In this document: positions 34,062 to 41,915 of the stretch, in pieces
Layout of the letters: each line of letters starts with the position of its first letter
Position numbering within the stretch: the first letter of the stretch is position 1
NCBI GenBank assembly: GCA_022226955.1
Contig: CP092079.1
Coordinates: 1,891,053 to 1,955,052 of the forward strand
DNA: 64,000 nucleotides
Direction of reading: 5' to 3'
Source of the DNA: Nitrospira sp.
GTDB lineage: Bacteria > Nitrospirota > Nitrospiria > Nitrospirales > Nitrospiraceae
Program-made: the position numbers and the translations under genes
The notes under the pieces: model-generated
The model's input: only the letters and a program-made list of their open reading frames with translations
Database searches by the model: none
What the model was told of the DNA's origin: nothing

Positions 34062-34682
34062 TCAGACCGCCATAATCGGCAACAGCGATCGAAACGCTTC
34101 ACGGCTCAGGTCAGGGAGCAACCCAGCTTGCAGCCGGGAATCGGTCATCGGCACGAATCGCACAATCTTCATGAACCGCCGCTCGGCCAGCACCGACGCG
34201 ATCTGCGCCTTGCGATCATGTGTGATCGGCAGCGTATAGCCTTCCCCCCGCTTCCACTCCCACAACGTCGGGGCCAGCGACAGTTCCAATTCCTGCCCCG
34301 CCACCTGATGAAACCGGTCGACGACATGTTTTCTGTACTGTTTGATTCCCTCCCCCTCGAGAATCAACGCGCAGGCCACATGATGCCCCCACCAGAACAA
34401 CGTCCGGAAGGTGAACTTGTTCGGCCCGTCGAAATGCTTTGGATAATCGAGATATTGATAGGGGAACGATTCGAGCTGTTCGCCTTTGACAAACTGATGC
34501 GCGCGAGGATTAAACCCAGGCGGTGCGATCAGGCTGATCTGGCGCAACTCTTCCGCCAACCCCGCATAGGTCGCATTGAGCTGCGCCCGCACCTTCGCTG
34601 AGATCCGCTCTTTCTTGCGAAAGAATTGCGCATCCACGACAAGGGCGGCCTCTTCATCGGTGAACGAAAGCGCGACAGTCAT
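34062..34682 (-). CDS. Hypothetical protein, 206 residues
   Basis: The 206-residue soluble protein has no signal peptide. It carries LSFTDEEAALVVDAQFFRKK at the N-terminus, an internal KHFDGPNKFTFRTLFWWGHH with aromatic residues and His pairs, and LPITHDRKAQIASVLAERRF. No family is recognised. The coding pattern is homogeneous and the ATG at 34682 is well placed, 38 bases before the next gene's end. Confidence 0.6.
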   Translation of the reverse strand: MTVALSFTDEEAALVVDAQFFRKKERISAKVRAQLNATYAGLAEELRQISLIAPPGFNPRAHQFVKGEQLESFPYQYLDYPKHFDGPNKFTFRTLFWWGHHVACALILEGEGIKQYRKHVVDRFHQVAGQELELSLAPTLWEWKRGEGYTLPITHDRKAQIASVLAERRFMKIVRFVPMTDSRLQAGLLPDLSREAFRSLLPIMAV

Positions 34683-34720
34683 GGGTAGAGATCACTGCGA
34701 AGCAGGCCAATGATGATGGG

Positions 34721-35098
34721 TTACTTCTGACGCATTTCAAACTGAGCGACCGACAGGTCATAGTGGAGCCGGCAATCGGCGCAGCGGATCAACACCCGGT
34801 CTTCAAACACATCCATCTCACGCAACGACAGCGCCGGGCGATGGGCGGCAATACAGGCTTCCAGCTTCGCCAGCGCCTCAGCCTCACCGGCCACGACGGG
34901 AACCGCTGCGTCCGGCTGGTTCGGCATCGCCGCTGATTGAGCTGCCACAGAAGCGCAGTGTACATGATGCGCGGACCGGCAAGAGCTGCACAGCAACACC
35001 ACCGTGCGATCGTCGGCTATCCGTTTCACGGTGACGCACAACGGATGAACGGACCAGCATTGCTGGAGAAACGCGCCGCTGCGTATGACCTGGGCCAT
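34721..35098 (-). CDS. Small cysteine-rich protein
   Basis: The 125-residue protein has one CxxC (LLCSSCRSAHHVHC) and a second (IRCADCRLHYDLSV), giving a probable zinc site of four Cys with additional His. AAGGA precedes the ATG at 35098. The middle is Ala/Pro-rich and likely a flexible linker. The function is unknown. It is one of two small zinc-ribbon-like genes in this stretch, the other at 35464. Confidence 0.6.
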   Translation of the reverse strand: MAQVIRSGAFLQQCWSVHPLCVTVKRIADDRTVVLLCSSCRSAHHVHCASVAAQSAAMPNQPDAAVPVVAGEAEALAKLEACIAAHRPALSLREMDVFEDRVLIRCADCRLHYDLSVAQFEMRQK

Positions 35099-35128
35099 GG
35101 ACTATCCTTATGATGCCAGTCGCACCGA

Positions 35129-35467
35129 TTACAGCTTCCAGAGCACCAGCATCACCAACACTCCAACGAGATACGGAATCGCGCAGGAATACAACAGAAC
35201 GGCTTTCGCCCGTTCCGGCGACACCTGACGCGCCAGCTGTTCCTTGTAGACAAACTCGTAGGAGAGAATCACAACCGTCAGTGTCAGTGCCAGCGTGCGG
35301 CTCGTCCGCGGCCAAGTATATTGACCGCTGATGATGAAATTAGAGGTAAAGAATCCCGCAAAGAGCAGGACCAGCGGCGCCAGCGCCAGCCGGATCGCTT
35401 CAGAAAAATAGGTGTGCCACTCGGTGCGAGAGGGAACTGGATTCAACGGAGTATTGGAGGTAGTCAC
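35129..35467 (-). CDS. Small membrane protein, 112 residues
   Basis: It begins with GTG at 35467, overlapping the upstream gene's stop by GTGA. The three membrane helices lie at ~25-48, ~52-72 (LALTLTVVILSYEFVYKE) and ~88-110 (YLVGVLVMLVLWKL), with a charged loop between. No family is recognised. The overlap implies co-translation with the zinc-ribbon protein upstream. Confidence 0.6.
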   Translation of the reverse strand: MTTSNTPLNPVPSRTEWHTYFSEAIRLALAPLVLLFAGFFTSNFIISGQYTWPRTSRTLALTLTVVILSYEFVYKEQLARQVSPERAKAVLLYSCAIPYLVGVLVMLVLWKL

Positions 35468-35754
35468 GACCCGACGGCAGCCGGAGTCTCATCCTTCGAA
35501 GGTGAAGGAGAGGGGATGCTTTCTTGAGGCGCGCGGCAGGCCTTGCACACACGCGGACGGGCTTTCAGGAACGACACCTTGCCGCTGGCAAGACAACTAT
35601 AGTGAACAAACTCGTCGCAAGAAGCACAGCGGGACCAACCGCCGGTCAAGAAGGTCTTGTTCCGATAGAGACCTTCCTTGCAGACCTTGCAGTGCCGAGG
35701 CTCAATCCCCAGCAACATCGGCTCCCAATCTCCGCCGCCTTTTCGAATGCTCAT
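35464..35754 (-). CDS. Small double-zinc-ribbon protein
   Basis: Starting at the ATG at 35754, the 96-residue product has CKVCKEG, CASCDEFVHYSC and CKACRAP: four CxxC-type pairs plus a His, enough for two zinc sites (a RING- or PHD-like arrangement). An ATG 39 bases upstream is an alternative start. Its stop overlaps the membrane protein gene downstream by four bases. The function is unknown. Confidence 0.6.
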   Translation of the reverse strand: MSIRKGGGDWEPMLLGIEPRHCKVCKEGLYRNKTFLTGGWSRCASCDEFVHYSCLASGKVSFLKARPRVCKACRAPQESIPSPSPSKDETPAAVGS

Positions 35755-35841
35755 CGTGGAAGGAGTATAGCGAAGCAGGGGAAGGAAAAACAAGGAGATG
35801 ATGTGAGAGATACCCTCAATTGAGACAGGCGGGCTCGACTT

Positions 35842-37323
35842 CTAAAAGTGGAATGCATAGGCAGCTCCGCTTTGAGGAGCGGAATTGTCCAGTTGGTTTC
35901 CATCAACTACGGTTGCACCACTTGCCTCAAGCGGCGCCCCGATAACGACCCAACTCTCACTTAACGCAACTGAAGTCCCAAACATATCGACCCCCGTATT
36001 GGAGGCCTTCACATAGGCCTCCTGACTCCATACCCCCGAGTTCCTCTTAAACACATAGGCGGCACCGCTATTTACGGCAGAATTATCAGTCTGGTTGCCA
36101 TTAATCCCCGTGGTGGGACTCTCTTCCGCCCATGCCCCCACCACCAGCCTGTCACCGTTCAATGCAACCGCACTTCCAAACACATCTGGGCCATCAGTAT
36201 TGGAGGCCTTCACGTAGGCCTGCTGAACCCATGCGCCACGTGCTCTTATGAATACATACGCCGCCCCGCTGTGAGGTACAGTATTGTCTATCTGATTTCC
36301 ATTGATCCCTTTAGCTGAACTACTTTCACCCACAGCCCCCACCACCAGCGTATCGCCACTTAGAGCCACAGAGAAACCGAAGCCATCATTGGCATCAGTA
36401 TTAGACGCTTTGACGTAAGCCTGCTGGGTCCATATCCCACCCGCCCTTGAAAAAACATAGGCCGCGCCACTTTGAGACGCGGTATTGTCTGCATAGTTCC
36501 CATTGATCCCAACGGCAGCACTTGCCTCAAGCGGTGCGCCGACTACTAATGTATCGTTATCGATAGAAACTGCGCTCCCAAACCAGTCTCCAGTCTCAGT
36601 GTTTGCCCCCCTCAGTAATGCTTCTTGGCTCCAACTCCCGCCAGACCGAAGAAATACATATACGGCATCGCCCATAAATGCTCCAACGGCAAGCGTCTCG
36701 TTGCTAAGCGAGACCGCCGAGCCAAATCCATGGCCAGATGTGGTATTCGAAGCCTTTAGATAGGCTTGCTGCATCCACACATTGCCGACGCGCTCAAACA
36801 CATATACGGCCCCACTGTCAGTCGCCCCATTATTATCCTGGGAACCATTCGCACCGATTGCAGCACTATCCTCAAGCACAGCACCAACGGCCAAGGTGTT
36901 TCCGCTTAACGCCAAGGAATACCCAAACCAATCATTACTCTGAGCGTTCGACGCTTTGAGATATGCCTGCTGAGCCCAGCCCGTCTGAGTTTTGACAAAT
37001 ACATACACCGCTCCACTCGCAGGAGCAGTGCTGGCAACTTGACTTCCGTTAATCCCCGTACTTGCGCTTTGCTCCAAAAGAGCTGAAACAACTACGGTAT
37101 CCCCACTCACAGCAACTCTATAGCCAAAACGATCACCCGTCCCTGCGTTCGAAGCTTTGAGATACCCCTGCTGAACAAGTTGCGCCACTACTTGTTGCGA
37201 GGTCTCAAGCTCAGCCCCTGAACAGGCGCTAATACTCAATAGCAAACCGACTGCGAGTAATCTGCAAAACCATGGCCCTCGGCTAGATTTCTTCGATGAT
37301 AGACATATCCGACCAATAATCAT
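35842..37323 (-). CDS. Seven-repeat FG-GAP beta-propeller lipoprotein
   Basis: The 493-residue protein has a lipoprotein signal ending in LLLSISAC and seven repeats of about 60 residues. The consensus has AYVKASNTD, FGxSVALSGDTLVVGA, then GINGNQxDN and SGAAYVF. Seven repeats fit a seven-bladed FG-GAP/integrin-like propeller on the cell surface. GAGAGG precedes the ATG at 37323, and a minus-strand TATAAT lies at 37362-37367. Base composition is visibly less GC-rich than the flanks. Such proteins may bind a ligand or adhere; the repeats prevent a sharper guess. Confidence 0.8.
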   Translation of the reverse strand: MIIGRICLSSKKSSRGPWFCRLLAVGLLLSISACSGAELETSQQVVAQLVQQGYLKASNAGTGDRFGYRVAVSGDTVVVSALLEQSASTGINGSQVASTAPASGAVYVFVKTQTGWAQQAYLKASNAQSNDWFGYSLALSGNTLAVGAVLEDSAAIGANGSQDNNGATDSGAVYVFERVGNVWMQQAYLKASNTTSGHGFGSAVSLSNETLAVGAFMGDAVYVFLRSGGSWSQEALLRGANTETGDWFGSAVSIDNDTLVVGAPLEASAAVGINGNYADNTASQSGAAYVFSRAGGIWTQQAYVKASNTDANDGFGFSVALSGDTLVVGAVGESSSAKGINGNQIDNTVPHSGAAYVFIRARGAWVQQAYVKASNTDGPDVFGSAVALNGDRLVVGAWAEESPTTGINGNQTDNSAVNSGAAYVFKRNSGVWSQEAYVKASNTGVDMFGTSVALSESWVVIGAPLEASGATVVDGNQLDNSAPQSGAAYAFHF

Positions 37324-37514
37324 GCTAGCCCTCTCATTAATCCTTTTCAGTTAGCATTCATATTATATATCAACAACTCCTTTTCAGCACGCGACTACCA
37401 CGCACACCGGCCATGCCTCGGGCGTCCTCCAGTAGCTCTTCAACAAAATCGACCCTACAAACATGCCATCAAACTGGTCTCGAACATCGCTGCCCAACTT
37501 CGGCTATCCCCTGT

Positions 37515-37543
37515 TTGACTCCCCCTAGACCTTTTGTTACTCT
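37515..37543 (+). promoter_or_regulatory. Candidate promoter of the ispA operon
   Basis: TTGACT (37515-37520) and TACTCT (37538-37543) are separated by 17 bases, and the start codon at 37587 lies about 37 bases beyond the expected transcript start. The -35 box is good and the -10 box weak. Confidence 0.35.
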
Positions 37544-37586
37544 CCCCCAAAATACAGAACTGATAGCAACCACCCCCTTTATCTCC

Positions 37587-38477
37587 ATGAACATTAAGGA
37601 CTATCTCGAACAGAAGCGGATCGCGGTGGATCGCTTTTTGGATGACGTGAGCCCGCTAGCCACAACGCCACCGACAGCGTTGCATGAGAGCATGCGCTAT
37701 AGCCTGATGGCGGGCGGCAAGCGGGTGCGGCCGATTCTGACGATCGCCGCGGCGGAAGCCTTGGGGACGACACCACCCGGACTGATGGCCGTCGCCTGCT
37801 CGCTGGAATTCATCCATACCTATTCGCTGATTCACGACGACCTGCCCTCGATGGATAACGACGACTTCCGCCGCGGAAAGCCGACGAATCACAAGGTCTA
37901 CGGCGAGGCGATGGCAATTCTCGCCGGCGATGCCTTGCTGACGATGGCCTTTGATCTGTGCAGCCGGCCCGACCTGATGAAGGGCTGCGATCCCGTGCGG
38001 CAGGTCCGCCTGATCCAGGAACTGGCCTACGGCTCTGGCAATGTGGGCATGGTCGGTGGTCAGGTCTTCGACATTCAAGCGGAGAATAAAGACATCGATC
38101 TGCCGACGTTGCAGAACATTCACAAGCACAAGACCGGCATGCTGATGCGCGCGGCGGTGCGAATGGGCGCAATTGCCGCCGGCGCGACTGATCGACAGCT
38201 CGATGACATGACCGGCTACGCCGAGGATATCGGCTTGGCGTTCCAAATTGCCGACGATGTTCTCAACGTGACGGGCACTCGCGAAGAGCTCGGCAAAAAT
38301 CCGAACACGGATGCCGAACGCGGCAAGAAGACCTATCCAACATTTTACGGTGTAGACGGGGCCAAGAAACTGGCCGACGACTGCGTCACACGCGCGATTA
38401 CCCGTTTGTCCTCCTTCGGGCCATCGGCAGATCCACTCCGCGAGATCGCGCAATACATCACGTCACGGAAGAACTAG
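37587..38477 (+). CDS. ispA: Farnesyl/geranylgeranyl diphosphate synthase
   Basis: The 296-residue trans-isoprenyl diphosphate synthase has a first Asp-rich motif DDLPSMDND (~85-93), a form with four residues between the paired acidic groups, and a second DDVLNVTGT (~222). GGKRVRPILTIAAAEALG and RRGKPTNHKVYGEAMAILAG are family-typical. It condenses isopentenyl diphosphate with DMAPP/GPP to make FPP, possibly GGPP. Longer in-frame starts are in low-complexity sequence and are rejected. It is first in a set with hpnA and a carotenoid gene. Confidence 0.92.
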   Translation: MNIKDYLEQKRIAVDRFLDDVSPLATTPPTALHESMRYSLMAGGKRVRPILTIAAAEALGTTPPGLMAVACSLEFIHTYSLIHDDLPSMDNDDFRRGKPTNHKVYGEAMAILAGDALLTMAFDLCSRPDLMKGCDPVRQVRLIQELAYGSGNVGMVGGQVFDIQAENKDIDLPTLQNIHKHKTGMLMRAAVRMGAIAAGATDRQLDDMTGYAEDIGLAFQIADDVLNVTGTREELGKNPNTDAERGKKTYPTFYGVDGAKKLADDCVTRAITRLSSFGPSADPLREIAQYITSRKN

Positions 38478-38518
38478 CGCTGGTCGCTTCGCTCAGCTCC
38501 CAGCACTCGGCATTTCCT

Positions 38519-39502
38519 ATGAAAGCTCTCGTCACAGGCGCAACAGGATTCGTCGGCGCGGCAGTGGTCCGCGCGTTAATCAAAGCCGGGGTCGAGGTCC
38601 GCGTGCTCGCCCGCCGCGACAGCGACTTTTCTAACTTGCAGCAATTCAAGATCGACGGCGTCTATGGCGACCTGCGCGATAAGGACTCGCTGCGCAAGGC
38701 CCTTGCCGGTTGCGGGCAGTTGTACCACGTCGCCGCGCACTACGCTCTCTGGGCCAGAAACCCGGCGATCTTCTACGATGTCAATGTGACCGGCACAAAA
38801 AACCTGCTGGAAGCCGCGCGAGACGTCGGCACTGAACGCATCGTCTATTGCAGCACCATCGGCGCCATTGGATTGCCGCCCGGCGGCGGGCTCGGCACGG
38901 AAGACACGCCCGTCTCGCTCGCCCAGATGGCTGGCCATTACAAACGCTCCAAATATCTGGCCGAGCAGGAAGTCCTGCGGCTGGCGAAGCAGGGACTGCC
39001 GGTCGTCATCGTGAATCCCAGTGCGCCGGTCGGCGAAGGCGATGTGAAGCCGACTCCCACCGGACAGATGATCGTCGAATTCATGAAAGGCCGCATGCCG
39101 GCCTATATTGAAACGGGCATGAACATCGTCGATGTCGATGACGTGGCCGCCGGACACCTGCTGGCCATGCAAAAAGGACGGATCGGTGAGCGCTATATTC
39201 TCGGCACGAAGAACCTGATGTTGCGGGACATCTTCGAAATCTTGAGCCGGCTCACCGGCGTCAAGATGCCCTCGGTGAAACTCCCGCGAGAGATCGTTCT
39301 CCCTCTCGCCTATTTGAATCTGGCCTTCTCCTGGGTCACCGGCATTCCCCCGCGCATTCCACTGGAAGGGGTGAAGATGGCCAAATACAAAATGCACTAC
39401 GATTGCAGCAAAGCCATCCGCGAGCTTGGCATCCCGCAAACGCCGCCGGAAATCGCGCTCGAAAAAGCGGTGCGATGGTTCCGCGACCACAAGTACGTTT
39501 GA
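38519..39502 (+). CDS. hpnA: Hopanoid-associated sugar epimerase HpnA
   Basis: This 327-residue extended short-chain dehydrogenase has a Rossmann motif GATGFVGAAVVRALI (7-21), a GDLRDKDSLRKAL stretch and the catalytic YKRSK (Tyr ~141, Lys ~145). LARRDSDFSNL and the NPSAPVGEGD-type segment match HpnA. HpnA lies in hopanoid clusters and is thought to make the side-chain sugar. Here it follows ispA, 41 bases apart, with no squalene-hopene cyclase in the window. Confidence 0.88.
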   Translation: MKALVTGATGFVGAAVVRALIKAGVEVRVLARRDSDFSNLQQFKIDGVYGDLRDKDSLRKALAGCGQLYHVAAHYALWARNPAIFYDVNVTGTKNLLEAARDVGTERIVYCSTIGAIGLPPGGGLGTEDTPVSLAQMAGHYKRSKYLAEQEVLRLAKQGLPVVIVNPSAPVGEGDVKPTPTGQMIVEFMKGRMPAYIETGMNIVDVDDVAAGHLLAMQKGRIGERYILGTKNLMLRDIFEILSRLTGVKMPSVKLPREIVLPLAYLNLAFSWVTGIPPRIPLEGVKMAKYKMHYDCSKAIRELGIPQTPPEIALEKAVRWFRDHKYV

Positions 39503-39514
39503 GGCCCTGTTACT

Positions 39515-40339
39515 GTGGAGATCATCGCCCTCTTTTTCAAGACCATCCTCTTCCGCCCCTACGTTTTCACCTTCCTGGCAGCGTTTTTATTTGCGGCCAT
39601 CCAATTGATCGGCTGGCCGCGAACCTGGCGCTTCTGGCTGATTAGCTGGGCGACCGCATTCATCTGCGAATATTCCTCGACACGCAACGGCATCCCCTTC
39701 GGCTGGTATCACTACAACGGCTCAACTGTTGGACAGGAGCTATATTTCTCCAATATCCCGTTCATGGATTCGATCTCGTTCAGTTTTCTGCTCTACGCCG
39801 CCTATTGTCTGACATTGTGCTTCCTTCTTCCGAACGCGGCCTCGTCCGGTGCGCCGGGCTGGCTGACGCCGTTACGATTCGACCGCGACGCGCGGACCGG
39901 CTGGAGCGCCCTGCTGGTCACGGCGCTCTTTTTCGCCTTCATCGACATAGTTATCGATCCCGTTGCCTTGCGCGGCGATCGCTGGTTTCTCGGGAAAATC
40001 TATTATTATCCAGATCCCGGCACGCACTTCGGTGTGCCACTGGCCAACTACGCCGGCTGGGCCGTGGTGGGACTGATCTCACTAGCAATCTATTTCCAAC
40101 TGGATCGCCGCCTCCCGCCGCTCGGAACAATCGAAAATGGTTCTGCGACCCCTCGCCTCCTCCTGGGCGTGGGGCTCTACTACGGCGTGCTGGCCTTCAA
40201 TCTCGGCATGACCTTCTGGATCGGAGAGGATCTCCTCGGCATGACCGGCATGCTGATGTATATCCCCGTCACAGTCCTGTTACTGGTTCGCCTGCTCCGC
40301 TGTCCGATCGCCGCCTCCGGTGACCGGTCCGGTCAGTAG
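39515..40339 (+). CDS. Carotenoid biosynthesis-type membrane protein
   Basis: The 274-residue polytopic protein starts at GTG 39515, 12 bases after hpnA. Conserved features of the carotenoid biosynthesis/CruF-like family (PF04240) are STRNGIPFGWYHYNG, FMDSISFSFLLYAAYCL, FIDIVIDPVALRGDRWFLG and PLANYAGWAVVGL. Family members hydrate or modify the ends of C40-C50 carotenoids. The particular reaction is not determined here. It is placed with isoprenoid genes. Confidence 0.82.
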   Translation: MEIIALFFKTILFRPYVFTFLAAFLFAAIQLIGWPRTWRFWLISWATAFICEYSSTRNGIPFGWYHYNGSTVGQELYFSNIPFMDSISFSFLLYAAYCLTLCFLLPNAASSGAPGWLTPLRFDRDARTGWSALLVTALFFAFIDIVIDPVALRGDRWFLGKIYYYPDPGTHFGVPLANYAGWAVVGLISLAIYFQLDRRLPPLGTIENGSATPRLLLGVGLYYGVLAFNLGMTFWIGEDLLGMTGMLMYIPVTVLLLVRLLRCPIAASGDRSGQ

Positions 40340-40384
40340 CATTGCCCGGCAAGACTTTGTATAGTGAAGAATACGAGGCCGCTG

Positions 40385-41005
40385 ATGCGCACGAAACTCA
40401 TCGCGATACTGGTCATTGGAATCGTCGGGACCCTGGCGTTGCTGGCCTGGTTCGGCTATCAATCGTTCACGACCGGATTCAGTGCCAAAGCCGAACCCAA
40501 TGCGCTTGAAGTGTTGCTGGCCCGGCAAGTTCGCTATCTGGCCATCCCCCTCGAACAACGCAATAAACCGAACCCTGTTCCCATGACCCCGGAGGTGCTG
40601 CAAGACGGCCTGGCGCACTTTGCCGATCACTGCGCCACCTGCCACGCAAACGACGGCAGCGGCCAGACGCCGATCGGAAAGAATGTCTACCCGAAAGCGC
40701 CGGATATGCGTGAGTCGCCGACTCAAAATATGTCGGACGGCGAGCTCTTCTGGGTGATTCATAATGGCATTCGCTTCACAGGCATGCCGGCCTGGGGCGA
40801 GGGCGACCCTGAGCAAGATCTCGACAGCTGGAAGCTGGTGCATTTCATCCGACATCTGCCCAAACTCACGCCGCAGGAGTTGGAGACGATGAAGTCGCTC
40901 AACCCCAAGTCGCAACATGCGGCCGACGAAGAAGCATCGTTCGATAAATTTCTCCAAGGCGATGACTCGGCTGCCACATCGGCAGGGTCCGGTCATCATC
41001 ACTAA
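40385..41005 (+). CDS. Membrane-anchored monohaem cytochrome c
   Basis: The ATG at 40385 follows GAGG by six bases; a GTG seven codons upstream is less likely. The 206-residue product has an N-terminal anchor (LIAILVIGIVGTLALLAWF), one haem motif CATCH (83-87) and a probable axial Met in RFTGMPAWG. This is a class I cytochrome c domain (~75-165) in the periplasm, with a His-rich tail. It presumably carries electrons; its partner is unknown. Confidence 0.85.
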   Translation: MRTKLIAILVIGIVGTLALLAWFGYQSFTTGFSAKAEPNALEVLLARQVRYLAIPLEQRNKPNPVPMTPEVLQDGLAHFADHCATCHANDGSGQTPIGKNVYPKAPDMRESPTQNMSDGELFWVIHNGIRFTGMPAWGEGDPEQDLDSWKLVHFIRHLPKLTPQELETMKSLNPKSQHAADEEASFDKFLQGDDSAATSAGSGHHH

Positions 41006-41033
41006 TCCTTTTCAAAAGGAGCTGGCACCGACA

Positions 41034-41372
41034 ATGATTCGACATCTTCTATTGGCTTTTGCGCTTATATTCACATCTTCCGCTGCTTGGGCCCACGGTT
41101 CGGGCCAGCATGTGATGGGCACCGTCACCGCGATCGATGGCACTCATATCGAAGTGAAAACCCCCAAAGGCGCGACGGTCTCCGTGCAACTGACCAAACA
41201 GACGCATTTCAAGGAAAAGGGCAACCCGTCATCGACTGAGCCGCCGGCGATCGGCGATCGCGTGGTGATCGAAGCGACAAAGGACAAAAAGGCGCTGACC
41301 GCGACGGAAGTGCATTACTCCGCAGCGAAAAAAGTCACGGCGCCGCCACCGGCACCCGCAGCGGCGCAATAA
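41034..41372 (+). CDS. Small exported protein (DUF5666-like)
   Basis: The ATG at 41034 is preceded by AAAGGAG. The 112-residue product has a signal peptide (LLLAFALIFTSSAAWA). Its mature part has VMGTVTAIDGTHIEVKTPKG and AIGDRVVIEATKDKKALTAT, a small OB-like beta-barrel pattern seen in DUF5666-type proteins, and an Ala/Pro tail. It sits 28 bases after the cytochrome c gene. The function is unknown. Confidence 0.7.
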   Translation: MIRHLLLAFALIFTSSAAWAHGSGQHVMGTVTAIDGTHIEVKTPKGATVSVQLTKQTHFKEKGNPSSTEPPAIGDRVVIEATKDKKALTATEVHYSAAKKVTAPPPAPAAAQ

Positions 41373-41384
41373 GAGACTTCCGGC

Positions 41385-41840
41385 ATGGAGAGAGTTCAGA
41401 TATCCCGATTCGCACAGGCCTCGCCCTTTCACGGAGGGATGCAGGCGGCGCTCATCCGTGTGCTGATAACCGGCCTGGCCGTTTTTCTCGCCGTTGCCAT
41501 CGTCCCCGGCATCGAGGCGTCGACTCTGACGGCAGGCGTGGCCGCCGTCCTGGTCCTGACCTTTCTGAATCTCATCCTGAGGCCGATTCTGTTGATCCTC
41601 ACGCTCCCTCTGATCATCCTGTCACTGGGACTCTTCCTCGTCGTCGTGAACGCCCTGCTGCTGGAATTCACGGCCTACCTGGTAAAAGATTTTACAGTGT
41701 CGGGATTTTGGCCCGCCGTCGGAGGCGCTTTGGTGATCAGCATCGTCACCAGCATCCTAAGCGTGCGCCGCCTCGACCCGCCGCCGGTCGAACAGGTCAT
41801 CGTCGAGCGCCGCGCCCCAAAGATTATCAATCCAGACTAA
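41385..41840 (+). CDS. PF04020-type four-helix membrane protein (phage-holin-like family)
   Basis: The 151-residue protein (or 133 from the ATG at 41439) has four membrane helices. LTFLNLILRPILLILTLPLI and LGLFLVVVNALLLEFTAYLV match the PF04020 family, once named mycobacterial 4-TM phage holin. It is now seen in many non-phage contexts. No phage genes are nearby. The Pro-rich C-terminus (RRLDPPPVEQVIVERRAPK) is cytoplasmic. The role is unknown. Confidence 0.82.
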   Translation: MERVQISRFAQASPFHGGMQAALIRVLITGLAVFLAVAIVPGIEASTLTAGVAAVLVLTFLNLILRPILLILTLPLIILSLGLFLVVVNALLLEFTAYLVKDFTVSGFWPAVGGALVISIVTSILSVRRLDPPPVEQVIVERRAPKIINPD

Positions 41841-41859
41841 ACTATCTAGCCTCGTGTCA

Positions 41860-41888
41860 TTGCATCACCCCTCCATCGTTGCTAGAAT
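41860..41888 (+). promoter_or_regulatory. Candidate sigma70 promoter of the GAF sensor kinase gene
   Basis: TTGCAT (41860-41865), a 17-base spacer and TAGAAT (41883-41888) lie 28 bases before the ATG at 41916. Transcription would start near 41895, leaving a 5' leader of about 20 bases. Confidence 0.45.
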
Positions 41889-41915
41889 GCGGTCCCTTAA
41901 TCGAGAACGCCACCC

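Noticed and set aside
35129-35467. Frame-shifted part of a larger gene with 35464-35754
   Set aside because: The two proteins have different character (membrane and zinc-ribbon) and overlap by GTGA, the pattern of two coupled genes.
38576-39490. 304-residue minus-strand frame opposite hpnA
   Set aside because: It is a high-GC shadow frame. The plus-strand product has all HpnA motifs and the antisense product looks like no known family.
41385-41840. Phage holin and prophage
   Set aside because: The PF04020 family name suggests a phage origin, but no phage genes, integrase or attachment sites are nearby.
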